DNA from: Desulfobulbus rhabdoformis
GTDB lineage: Bacteria > Desulfobacterota > Desulfobulbia > Desulfobulbales > Desulfobulbaceae
Assembly: GCF_016919065.1 (NCBI RefSeq)
Contig: NZ_JAFFQA010000019.1
Span: 22,364-86,363 of the forward strand
Direction of reading: 5' to 3'
Length of the DNA stretch: 64,000 bases
A model generated the notes under the pieces. That model was not told the DNA's origin. It saw nothing but the letters and a program-made list of their open reading frames with translations, and ran no database searches. Below, in pieces: positions 26,031 through 35,183 of this stretch. Positions within the stretch are counted from its first letter, which is position 1. Each line of letters opens with the position of its first letter. The translations under genes and the position numbers were made by a program.

Positions 26031-28673
26031 ATGCATCTGTTCTTTGTGCTTCTTGCTGTCGCCCTTGCAGCCTTGGCCGGTATCTCGGTCTATCCCCACT
26101 CGCTGCTCAACGCTCTCTTCACAGGCCTCGCGGCCTTTCTGCTACTCAATGTGCTGGGGCTTCGCCGTCGTGTCGATCTGCTGGAACGGCAAGTCACACG
26201 CCTCATGCAGTCCCACGACAGCACCACTCGAACTGAGCCGACAGCACAGCACGAAAAAAGTAAAGAACAACCGCAACAGCCTCGCCCTGTACTTGTCCCC
26301 TCTCCAACGCCGCCCCCTCATCCCAAGGCAAGCGCAACGCAGCCCGCCTCCCCTTTCGGCACAGTTCTGGCTCCTGTGCTGCAATGGATCACAGGGGGCA
26401 ACCCGATGCTAAAGATTGGCCTGGTGGTTCTTTTTTTCGGGGTAGGCTTTCTGCTTAAATATGCGGCCCAACAGGAACTTCTTCCCATCGAGCTACGTCT
26501 TGCCGGTGTGGCCTTGGGAGGCCTCACCCTCCTCACACTGGGCTGGCGACTCCAACACAATCACCCACTCTACGGACATGGTCTTGAAGGCGGTGGTATA
26601 GGTGTTTTGTATCTGGTGATCTTTGCCGCTGCACGCTATTATACGCTTGTCCCTTTTGGCCTGGCTCTCGCGCTCATGATCGGCCTGGTTGTCTTTTCCG
26701 GGATGCTCGCCCTGCTGCAGGATTCGAAAGGTATGGCTGTCTTTGCCTCCTTGGGTGGCTTTCTCGCCCCCATCCTCATGGCAAGCGATAGTGGCAGCCA
26801 TATCCAGCTTTTTAGCTACTATGTCCTTCTGAACTGCGGAATTCTCGCTCTCTCCTGGTTCAAAGCCTGGAGGGAGCTCAACCTCGTTGGCCTCTTTTTT
26901 ACCTTTGGGCTCTTTTCCCTCTGGACCGCCACTCACTACACACCTGAGCTCTTTGCCACCACCGAGCCATTTCTTCTTTTATTTTTCCTTATGTACGCCA
27001 TCATCGCCGTTTTATTTGCACTGCGGCAACCACTCAAACTTCGTGGTTTTATTGATGGCCCCTTGGTCTTTGGCCTGCCTATTGTTTTCAGTTCGCTTCA
27101 GGCTTATCTGACCCAGGACTACCGCTTTGGCCTGGCATTGAGCGCTTTAGGACTGGGGGGATGGTATGTCGTCCTTGCCCGCCTGCTCTGGAATCGCCTT
27201 GGGGACGGTATGCGTATGCTCACCGAATCCTTCCTTGCCCTGGGGATTGTCTTTGTCAGTCTCGCTATTCCTTTGGGCCTTGATCCGCAATGGACCACTG
27301 CCAGCTGGGCTCTTGAAGGTGCAGCCATGATCTGGGTTGGGGTGCGACAAAAACGGGTGGCAGCCCGACTTTTTGGTCTTCTCCTCCAACTGGGAGCGGC
27401 ACTCGCCTTTTTTGATCAGCCCCCCCTGGGGGGAGAGAGCATCGCCCTTGCCAATCGATTATATATGGGAGCGGCATTGATAGCCTTGGCAGCGCTCCTT
27501 TCCGCTTACTGGTTTTCAAAACTTGAGCAGCAGGCACGAAGATGGGAGCGGCATCTTCCGTTGCTGCTTCTTATCTGGGGGCTCATCTGGTGGTACACCG
27601 GAGGATTGGTTGATCTTAAACAGCACGCACACCAGGTTCAGGTCCAACCGGTCTTTCTTTTATACTCTTCGCTGACAACAGCTGTTCTCGCCCTGCTGTG
27701 CCGCCGTATTCAGTGGTCACTGTTGACCTCAGCCCTGCTGCTCCACCTTCCAATGATGCTTCTGGTCTTCGCGGCGCAGCTCTCAAGCCAAATTTCGCCC
27801 CTTACAGGTTGGTCCGCAGGAGCATGGCTCTTAGCCATCTGCCTGCAATACCGTATGCTCAAAGAATTTGACTTGTACTTTCCCCCAATTCCCCATCTGC
27901 TCTCCCACTGCGGCAGCTTCTGGCTGATCCTTCTCCTTGTAGCCACCGAGTGCTCTCAACGCGCCCACCTGGTTGTTGACCTTGCCCCATCATGGTCAGC
28001 GGCAGCCTGGGCTGCCGGGCCGGTGCTCATCCTCTATCTTTTGGAGTTTCAAGGAAAACTGCTCAACTGGCCGGTAAAGCGTTATTCAGAGCTCTACCAG
28101 GGGCTGGCAACCGACATTCCCCTCATGGCCCTCTACCTCTGGATTGTCGGATCGTTTGCTCTGGACGGAAACCCGGCCCCGCTCCCGTATATTCCCCTGA
28201 TCAATCCCTTGGATCTCTTGTCCCTTGCCATCTTACTGCTGGCACTCGTTCGCCGGTTGCGGGGGAGCAGCCACTTGACCGCCAAAGGACAACTGGTTTT
28301 CCCTGCACTCACCTGTTTCGTCTGGTTAACTGTGGTTACCGGCCGTACTGTACATTGTTTTACCCCCACAGGGTACTCTGCTGCCAAGTTGTTTGATTCG
28401 TCAATCTTTCAGGCAGCAATAGCCGCACTCTGGAGTTTACTGGCCCTGACCCTGACCATCTTTGCAGCACGCAAGCAAAATCGCAAAATATGGTTGACCG
28501 GTGCAGCCCTTTTAGCCCTGGTTGTGGGGAAACTTTTTATGATCGATCTTTCGGGCACGGGTTCCATTGGTCGTATAATATCATTCTTGGTCGTGGGAGC
28601 ACTCATGCTTGTTATTGGTTATTTTGCCCCCCTGCCTCCCAAAGCTCATCAGGAACAGTCGCATGAAGCCTAA
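26031..28673 (+). CDS. DUF2339 polytopic membrane protein
   Basis: The 880-residue protein is almost entirely hydrophobic, with two N-terminal helices, a Pro/Gln-rich linker (about 65-115), then some twenty or more membrane helices beginning at GGNPMLKIGLVVLFFGVGFLLKYA. These blocks identify DUF2339. Function is unknown; the family is found in cell envelopes, often next to DUF3999 as here. ATG 26031 is chosen because GAGG lies 6-7 nt before it; an in-frame TTG at 26016 falls inside the terminator tail. It overlaps the next gene by 11 bp. Confidence 0.9.
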   Translation: MHLFFVLLAVALAALAGISVYPHSLLNALFTGLAAFLLLNVLGLRRRVDLLERQVTRLMQSHDSTTRTEPTAQHEKSKEQPQQPRPVLVPSPTPPPHPKASATQPASPFGTVLAPVLQWITGGNPMLKIGLVVLFFGVGFLLKYAAQQELLPIELRLAGVALGGLTLLTLGWRLQHNHPLYGHGLEGGGIGVLYLVIFAAARYYTLVPFGLALALMIGLVVFSGMLALLQDSKGMAVFASLGGFLAPILMASDSGSHIQLFSYYVLLNCGILALSWFKAWRELNLVGLFFTFGLFSLWTATHYTPELFATTEPFLLLFFLMYAIIAVLFALRQPLKLRGFIDGPLVFGLPIVFSSLQAYLTQDYRFGLALSALGLGGWYVVLARLLWNRLGDGMRMLTESFLALGIVFVSLAIPLGLDPQWTTASWALEGAAMIWVGVRQKRVAARLFGLLLQLGAALAFFDQPPLGGESIALANRLYMGAALIALAALLSAYWFSKLEQQARRWERHLPLLLLIWGLIWWYTGGLVDLKQHAHQVQVQPVFLLYSSLTTAVLALLCRRIQWSLLTSALLLHLPMMLLVFAAQLSSQISPLTGWSAGAWLLAICLQYRMLKEFDLYFPPIPHLLSHCGSFWLILLLVATECSQRAHLVVDLAPSWSAAAWAAGPVLILYLLEFQGKLLNWPVKRYSELYQGLATDIPLMALYLWIVGSFALDGNPAPLPYIPLINPLDLLSLAILLLALVRRLRGSSHLTAKGQLVFPALTCFVWLTVVTGRTVHCFTPTGYSAAKLFDSSIFQAAIAALWSLLALTLTIFAARKQNRKIWLTGAALLALVVGKLFMIDLSGTGSIGRIISFLVVGALMLVIGYFAPLPPKAHQEQSHEA

Positions 28674-30048
28674 GAATACCCTTCTTCTTTCTCTCCTTGC
28701 TCTCGCACTCTTGCCTCTCTGTGTTGCGCGGGCTGTCACGCCAGTTCCCTCTGATTTTGCTTATGGAATGCACCTGCCTATCACTGATCCCAACGGCCTC
28801 TACACCCTCAAGCTGCCCCTTGGAATCTACGAAAAGCTGTACTATGCCGATCAGAGTGACCTGCAGGTTTTTAATGGAGCAGGAGAAGTCGTTCCCCAGG
28901 CGTTACAACGTGCTCCCCTGGAAAACAACCCCACCCGGACAAACGTTCCCTTTTTTCCTCTTCCCCAGGATATCCCCACAAGTACCCAGAATCTCGCCCT
29001 GATGGTTCAGCGCAATACTGCCGGCACCATTCTCTCCATTCAAGGTTCGGGGAGCTTGCCTGTTGGCAAGAGCTCCACCTATCTCCTTGACCTGAGCGAG
29101 AGCAAAGCCACTGCTTTGAAGCTTGTACTCAACTGGCAGCAAACGGCCTCCAATCAGATCTACACGCTGGCAATTGCGCAAAGCAGCGACTTAAGCCACT
29201 GGCAGCTTATCAATCCTCAAGCAGTTGTTGCCAGGCTCAGTTATCAGGGAGCAGAGGTCCTGCGGCAGGATGTCTCCCTTTCCGGTATCACAGGCCGCTA
29301 CCTGCGACTGACCTGCAGAGACTGTAAAGAACCATTTCTCCTCACACAGGTGACAGCGTTCAGTGGAACCAACCAAAGTGGGGACCAGTATCAATGGTTT
29401 CCGTTAATGGATGGAAGTATTCAGGAAGAGCAGGGATGGTACCGCGTTTCTTATGAGAATCCCGCCCGATTTGGAGTCCAGGCGGTGGACCTTGAGTTTC
29501 CCCTGGCAAACTCACTTGCCCGGGTCATTATTGAATCACGCCCCACCCCGCAGGACACATGGCAACGAGTTGCAGGGGGGGACTTCTTTCGGTTGGATAT
29601 GGGGAAGAGTCAACTGATCAGTAATTTCCGAACCTGCAGTCTCAATACCGACAGGTATTGGCGGCTGAGCTTGGCCCAAAGCAGCGCCCTCTCCAAACAC
29701 TACCTGCCAAAGCTGACGCTGGGCTGGAGGCCTGAATCCCTCATCTTTTTGGGCCGCGGCCCCGGGCCGTACACGTTGGCCTTTGGTAGCAGTGGTAGAG
29801 CGCAGATCGATATTACCCAGGCTGCTCTGGTGGTGAATGCCCTGGCTCAAAACGGCGAGCAGGCACCACTGACCCCGGTCACTCCCGGGCCCCGCTTTAC
29901 CCTGGGCGGGGAGCAGGCACTCACGCCTCAGCCAGCGACCATTGACTGGCAACGCATATTGCTCTGGGGAGTCCTCATTGCCGGAGTTCTCATCCTTGGG
30001 TTCATGGCCTGGACTGTTTCCAGAGAGATGAACAGACGAAAAGGTTAA
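28663..30048 (+). CDS. DUF3999 envelope protein, partner of DUF2339
   Basis: The 461-residue protein starts with a Sec signal peptide (MKPKNTLLLSLLALALLPLC, cut near ARA). A long extracytoplasmic beta-rich domain follows, with the DUF3999-type opening FAYGMHLPITDPNGLYTLKLPLGIYE, and it ends in one membrane helix (WGVLIAGVLILGFMAWTV) with a short basic tail. ATG 28663 has AGGA 8 nt upstream. The gene begins inside the end of the DUF2339 gene, so the two are translationally coupled and probably work together, in a role not yet known. A single-chain receptor or envelope-stress role would be guesswork. Confidence 0.88.
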   Translation: MKPKNTLLLSLLALALLPLCVARAVTPVPSDFAYGMHLPITDPNGLYTLKLPLGIYEKLYYADQSDLQVFNGAGEVVPQALQRAPLENNPTRTNVPFFPLPQDIPTSTQNLALMVQRNTAGTILSIQGSGSLPVGKSSTYLLDLSESKATALKLVLNWQQTASNQIYTLAIAQSSDLSHWQLINPQAVVARLSYQGAEVLRQDVSLSGITGRYLRLTCRDCKEPFLLTQVTAFSGTNQSGDQYQWFPLMDGSIQEEQGWYRVSYENPARFGVQAVDLEFPLANSLARVIIESRPTPQDTWQRVAGGDFFRLDMGKSQLISNFRTCSLNTDRYWRLSLAQSSALSKHYLPKLTLGWRPESLIFLGRGPGPYTLAFGSSGRAQIDITQAALVVNALAQNGEQAPLTPVTPGPRFTLGGEQALTPQPATIDWQRILLWGVLIAGVLILGFMAWTVSREMNRRKG

Positions 30049-30111
30049 TACCCACCTGGCCCCCTGATACCTTATGGATCCAGAGGAAAATCGCTGCAGA
30101 CAATGAGGTGG

Positions 30112-32916
30112 CTATTGAAGCACCGCACGTATATGCTGGGCCAGTTCTGCCACAGAGAAGGGTTTGCTCAGTACCGTGGCACCGAAGTCCATGTTCGTTG
30201 CATGGTGACGAGCATCCGCACCGTTAGCAGACAGAAAAACAACGCGACCTTGAGGGCAGAGTTCGCCAATCTTGCGCGCAAGCTCACGTTCATTTGTCTT
30301 GGGCTGGTCAAGAAGAACCAGATCAATCGACTCCCTGTGTTTTTGAGCCAGCTTCAATGCCTGATCAGGATTTTTCGCCGTCAATACCTTGTAATTGAGC
30401 TGCTCTAATATGGTCTGATGTAAACTGAGCATGGCAGGCTCCTCCTCCACCACCAGCACCAGCTCTCCCTGTCCGATGGCAAGCGCTACACGTTCTTCTC
30501 CCATCTCTTCCTCGCCCTCTCCCGTATAACGAGGCAGATACACACGAAAGGTGGAGCCCCCGTCAACTTCGCTTTGCACACGAACAACCCCATGATTTTG
30601 CTGAACAATGCCATACACCGTGGCCAGTCCAAGCCCGGTTCCCTGTCCCTGGGCCTTGGTGGTAAAAAACGGCTCAAAAATTCTATCCGCTATCACGCTA
30701 TCAATGCCACTGCCCGTATCACTGACGGCCAGAACCACATAATCACCAGGGGGTAATCCGCCCTCGGGTGCTGGGTTTGTCTCGTCAAACGAGGCCCGTG
30801 TTATTTCCAGGGTCACTATTCCCACCCCATTGATGGCATCCCGTGCGTTGACAACCAGGTTGACCAGAATCTGATCAAGCTGTGAGAGATCCATTTTTAT
30901 AGGCCAGACATTCTTCTCCGGTTGCCAGCATAACTCAATTTTTTCACCGATTAATTGGCGCAGCATGGAAAGCCTTTCATCCAAGGTGGTATTGAGTTCC
31001 AATACTTTGGGGGCGATGGTCTGCTGTCGGGCAAAGGTGAGCAGCTGCCGGGTGACATCGGCTGAACGCTTGGCAGCGGTGGTTATCTCCTGCAGGTACA
31101 TATCAAGGGGTTCCGGCAGATCCATTCTGCGTTGAGCCAATTCGGCAAAACCGATAATCACGCCGAGCATATTATTGAAATCATGGGCCACGCCGCCAGC
31201 AAGTTGGCCAACCGATTCAAGTTTCTTCGCCAGGTTGAGGTGGTCTCTGAGTTTTTCGCGCTCTGCCTGCACTTGTTTCCGTTGCCTGATATCACGCACA
31301 ACCGCAGACATGCCCTCGGGTTGCCCCTCGTTATTGACCAGGAGGTAGGTCCGCAATTCAACGGGAAAGGTGTGACCATCCTGATGGCGATACTCTTTTT
31401 CATAGAGTTCAGAACAGCCGCCATGCATCAGTTGTTTGCGCACATGCTCGTACTCATACTGTTGCCACTTCTCCGGTGTAAAATCCCGGGCGATACGCCC
31501 TTTGACTGCCTCGGGACTCAAGCCAACCATATCTGCATAGGCCTGGTTGCACTCACGAATACGGCCTTTCAAATCCGTCACCACAAAAGCGTCCATCATG
31601 CTGCTGTACAGACTACGATACCGCCGTTCACTGGCCAGCAGATCTTCTTCCATATGTTTCTGTTCGACAAGACGCCAGATGTACTCGCCCAGCTCCACCA
31701 CGGTGTCGATATCAGCTCGAGAGTACGGACGTCCTTTGTCTGCAAGAGCAATCACCGCCACCAGGCGGCCAGCACGGACCAGGGGCAAAAGAAGCTCACG
31801 CTGCTCTCCCAAATACAGAGGCAGCTTTTGCGCTTTCTCTGCAGATTGCTCCACAGCCTCTTCCTGGGAAGGATCAATGACCTGCACATCTGTGGAAAAA
31901 CCTCCTGCCATGGATTGGATATGACGACAGATAGGCTCTGCACCGGCATCGTACCAGCTCCATCCCCTGTTCCGGTTTTCGCTTTCACGCTGTTCCACTG
32001 CCACAGAATAAATGGGCGGTTCCAGGCTACAACATACCCCCCGGGAGCTGCCGACCAGTCGGGCCAGTTCCTCAATGGCTCGATGCAAAAACTCTGTGAT
32101 ACCATGGGTATAACAGTATTCTCGCAGCAATAGCCTGGATTCCACCCGCTGCTGCCCTCGCAGGACATCACTTTGATCTCGAAACCGTATAATCCAGCCC
32201 CCGGTTGTCGGCAAATGCTCCCCGTAGGGGGCCACTTCCAAGGCTATATGCAGCTCTTCTCCCGCTCTGGTCAGCAGCATGGGCAGCTGTTCAGAGTCCG
32301 CCGGGGTGCACTGCATGGGAGAATACAGATTTCCCCGTTGATCGATCAGCGTCATGACTTCGGCGACCGGTTTCCCCTGAGCCTCCTCCTGGCTCCATCC
32401 TGTCAGAAAGCTTGCCTTGGCATTGAGCTCGATAATCTGGGCGTCGTTGTTCACCAGAATCAGGCCGGTCCAGGGACTCTGCATGAGGCTTCTTTTCTGC
32501 TCTCTGAGCAAGAGAAACGTCTCCTCCTGTTTTGCCAGTTTTTTTCTTTGACGTAAAAGGAGAATCCTGCCCTGAAACATGGCCAGGCTGGCAATCAGCA
32601 TGGCCAGAAAAAGCAGCGCAGTGCTGCGAAACTCTTTAACGACAGCCCCAATCTGATAGAGTTGACCGGTTCGGGAGTGTTGGTGAACAGACTCACTGAC
32701 GTTGGTGCCGACCGGCAGGGAAGCTACTTCTTTGGAGAGTTCTCCAGCCTCACTTTTTTCCAATAATGAGGCTTGCAGCTCCGCCTTTTTTTTCATGGTC
32801 CGCGCTTCCGCCTGGAGACTGACAGCAAGAGCAAGAGAACAGAGAAGGAACCAGACCAGGGCTGGCATAATGCCACCCCGAAGAGATCGAAAGGGAGTAT
32901 TTGTAGTGATTTTCAT
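30112..32916 (-). CDS. Hybrid sensor histidine kinase (PAS-GAF-like-PAS-HisKA-HATPase-REC)
   Basis: The 934-residue protein has a first membrane helix at about 16-32, a short periplasmic loop and a second helix at about 100-117. A PAS domain, a GAF-like region (about 270-430), a second PAS ([16 protein letters not shown]), the HisKA box [12 protein letters not shown] with the phospho-accepting His, and an ATPase domain ([28 protein letters not shown]) follow. It ends in a receiver, in which the acceptor Asp in LVLLDQ is kept but the usual acidic pair reads EEE and the MP turn is missing. The start is uncertain: ATG 32916 is preferred over an in-frame GTG at 32934; neither has a good ribosome site. 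It is the last of a run of minus-strand signalling genes. Confidence 0.92.
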   Translation of the reverse strand: MKITTNTPFRSLRGGIMPALVWFLLCSLALAVSLQAEARTMKKKAELQASLLEKSEAGELSKEVASLPVGTNVSESVHQHSRTGQLYQIGAVVKEFRSTALLFLAMLIASLAMFQGRILLLRQRKKLAKQEETFLLLREQKRSLMQSPWTGLILVNNDAQIIELNAKASFLTGWSQEEAQGKPVAEVMTLIDQRGNLYSPMQCTPADSEQLPMLLTRAGEELHIALEVAPYGEHLPTTGGWIIRFRDQSDVLRGQQRVESRLLLREYCYTHGITEFLHRAIEELARLVGSSRGVCCSLEPPIYSVAVEQRESENRNRGWSWYDAGAEPICRHIQSMAGGFSTDVQVIDPSQEEAVEQSAEKAQKLPLYLGEQRELLLPLVRAGRLVAVIALADKGRPYSRADIDTVVELGEYIWRLVEQKHMEEDLLASERRYRSLYSSMMDAFVVTDLKGRIRECNQAYADMVGLSPEAVKGRIARDFTPEKWQQYEYEHVRKQLMHGGCSELYEKEYRHQDGHTFPVELRTYLLVNNEGQPEGMSAVVRDIRQRKQVQAEREKLRDHLNLAKKLESVGQLAGGVAHDFNNMLGVIIGFAELAQRRMDLPEPLDMYLQEITTAAKRSADVTRQLLTFARQQTIAPKVLELNTTLDERLSMLRQLIGEKIELCWQPEKNVWPIKMDLSQLDQILVNLVVNARDAINGVGIVTLEITRASFDETNPAPEGGLPPGDYVVLAVSDTGSGIDSVIADRIFEPFFTTKAQGQGTGLGLATVYGIVQQNHGVVRVQSEVDGGSTFRVYLPRYTGEGEEEMGEERVALAIGQGELVLVVEEEPAMLSLHQTILEQLNYKVLTAKNPDQALKLAQKHRESIDLVLLDQPKTNERELARKIGELCPQGRVVFLSANGADARHHATNMDFGATVLSKPFSVAELAQHIRAVLQ

Positions 32917-32943
32917 GACAGGTTCGGAACACACAGAGTTGAC

Positions 32944-32984
32944 GAAAAAAATGATCGCTCTTGCAGAAAAATTCCTGCAAGAGC
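32944..32984 (-). terminator. Intrinsic terminator after the Cache chemoreceptor gene
   Basis: GCTCTTGCAG (32957-32966) and CTGCAAGAGC (32975-32984) form a 10-bp stem. On the minus strand it is followed by GATCA and seven T residues (A tract at 32944-32950). It separates the chemoreceptor from the hybrid kinase gene downstream. Confidence 0.75.
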
Positions 32985-33014
32985 GGATCTGGCTACGAAA
33001 ATAAAATCAGGCTA

Positions 33015-35015
33015 TCAATCGATCTTGAAATTATCGACTATAGATTTCAACGTAGCTGCCAACTGCTGGAGGTCATCCGCACTGGATTTCACCTGATGAC
33101 TTGAGGAAGAGATCTCGCTTGAGGCCGAATTGACCGTAGCAATATCCTGGGTGATGGAACTTGCCACCACCGAGCTCTGGTTGACGTTCTCATTGACCTC
33201 CGACATCCCTTGGGAGGCCTGGGCGATATTGTCTGCGATCTCCTGGGTGGCGGCACTCTGCTCACTCACCGCCGTGGATATGACCGAGACAATTTCATTG
33301 ATGCTGTTAATCACCTGAGAGATCTGGTTAATCTCGCCCACGGTTGTATCGGTTGTCTGCTGCATCTCCTCAATCTGCTTTTTAATGTCCTGGGTCGCTG
33401 TAGCTGTCTGCTTGGCCAGCTCTTTTATCTCATTGGCTACAACGGCAAATCCCTTGCCAGCCTCACCGGCACGGGCCGCTTCTATGGTGGCGTTCAAAGC
33501 CAGCAGGTTGGTCTGCTCGGAGATCTCGGTAATGGTTTCCGTCACCTTGCCAATGGCCAGAGCCGCTTTCCCAAGTTCTGCCATACGCTCAGAGGTGGAG
33601 CCTGCCTGCTCGACAGCAGCCAGGGATATGGAGTTGGCTTCCTGGACGTTATGGGCAATTTCACCAATGGTAGCGGTCATCTCTTCGGCAGCGCTTGCCA
33701 CCATGGATGTGTTGGTGGTGGACTCTTCCATGGCCGCTGCCACATTATTCAGATTAGTGGTCATCTCTTCGGCGGCCGCAGCAACAGAGTCTGCCCTCTG
33801 GGAGGTATCTTCGGAAGAGCTGGAGAGATCTGTTGCGATTCTAGAAAGATCAGTAGAAGAGGCATCAATGGAACGGGTATTCCCCGCGATGTCACCGATG
33901 ATCCCCTGGAGCTTTTCAATAAACGTATTAAACCACTGGGCCAGCTCACCTATCTCGTCTTTAGAGTTGACCTGCAGGCGCATGGTCAAATCTCCTTCTC
34001 CATGGGCAATATCCTGCAGTCCGGCAACAGCACGTTTCAGGGGGAGAACAATGGAGCGGGAAAACATCAGCACGACTGCACAAACCACAAACACAGCCAC
34101 AAAGGTGGTCACCAAAATTGAATTGCGGATGGAGTGAGAGGCGGCGAGAAATTCATCCCTATCCTGGGTAACGGCAACAGACCAACCTTTGAGGGGAACC
34201 GGGGCAAATCCCGCAATTTTGGGTACGCCGCGAAACACATAGGATCGCGCGCCACTCTCTCCATTCATCATTGACTTGGTTATGGACGCCATATCCTTAA
34301 GCGAGGTCAGATCAAGCTTCATTTCCAACTCTTTTTTGGGGTGGACGATGATCAATCCCTTGCTGTTGCACATAAAGGCATAGCCGGTTTTCCCCACCTT
34401 GATATCAGATATATGACGGGTTAATGGCGCAGCCCGCAAAGAAAGGCCAAAAATTCCCAAAAAATCTCCGGAAAGAGAGGTGATGGGTGCACAGAGTACA
34501 TAGATAACATCGCCGGTTACCTTTGAATGGACGATCTCCCCGGCGACGGGTTTACCGCTTGTTTTGGCCTTTTGAAAATAGCTCATATCGGCAAGATTCA
34601 CCCCCTTGTACTCCTTGCCGCTGGCTAACTCACCGGTATACATGAACCCTTTTTCATCGGTGACAAAGATACCCAGGTAGCTGGAATCAAGTTGTTTAAA
34701 CTGGTCCTTCATCTGCTTGCGCAGCTCAGCAATATCATCCTTGGCAGCTGCCAGCCCCTCTCGTTTAATCTTTTCTCCAATCAGGCGAATGTTCGTATCG
34801 ACCGCATGGGCAGCCGCGGTCTTGAGCTGCGCATCGAGGGTGGATTCAACCAGCGCTGCCATATTACTGGCCTGGGATGCGGCATTGTTGCGCGCTGTTT
34901 CGCTCAGCGAGTGGGAAGATTTAGATACAGCAAGAAAGCCCACTACCAACAAAGGAAGGGCCACTGCCACACATCCTCCTGCAATAAGACGAAAGCTAAT
35001 AGATCGAAAATTCAT
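33015..35015 (-). CDS. Methyl-accepting chemotaxis protein with double-Cache sensor
   Basis: The 666-residue receptor has membrane helix 1 at about 9-30, a periplasmic dCache-type sensor (about 35-285, with [19 protein letters not shown]), membrane helix 2 at about 297-318, HAMP (about 320-372) and a cytoplasmic signalling hairpin. The CheA/CheW-binding tip is [34 protein letters not shown]. dCache domains usually bind small organic ligands; the ligand is unknown. No CheR pentapeptide is present at the C-terminus (ends NFKID). GGAG lies 7 nt before the ATG. Confidence 0.95.
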   Translation of the reverse strand: MNFRSISFRLIAGGCVAVALPLLVVGFLAVSKSSHSLSETARNNAASQASNMAALVESTLDAQLKTAAAHAVDTNIRLIGEKIKREGLAAAKDDIAELRKQMKDQFKQLDSSYLGIFVTDEKGFMYTGELASGKEYKGVNLADMSYFQKAKTSGKPVAGEIVHSKVTGDVIYVLCAPITSLSGDFLGIFGLSLRAAPLTRHISDIKVGKTGYAFMCNSKGLIIVHPKKELEMKLDLTSLKDMASITKSMMNGESGARSYVFRGVPKIAGFAPVPLKGWSVAVTQDRDEFLAASHSIRNSILVTTFVAVFVVCAVVLMFSRSIVLPLKRAVAGLQDIAHGEGDLTMRLQVNSKDEIGELAQWFNTFIEKLQGIIGDIAGNTRSIDASSTDLSRIATDLSSSSEDTSQRADSVAAAAEEMTTNLNNVAAAMEESTTNTSMVASAAEEMTATIGEIAHNVQEANSISLAAVEQAGSTSERMAELGKAALAIGKVTETITEISEQTNLLALNATIEAARAGEAGKGFAVVANEIKELAKQTATATQDIKKQIEEMQQTTDTTVGEINQISQVINSINEIVSVISTAVSEQSAATQEIADNIAQASQGMSEVNENVNQSSVVASSITQDIATVNSASSEISSSSHQVKSSADDLQQLAATLKSIVDNFKID

Positions 35016-35183
35016 TGGTGTTCTCCTTGTTTCAACTGGATTAGAAGCGCTCCCGGCTTCCTGGTATCAGTTTCTTTCTTCCATGGTTTGGCGGTCGTCA
35101 ACGCGCCACAATCTGGTACAGAAATACAACATGATGCTGAACTACAAGGGTACAGAGGCCAATCTGACCGAATTGTCTCTCAC

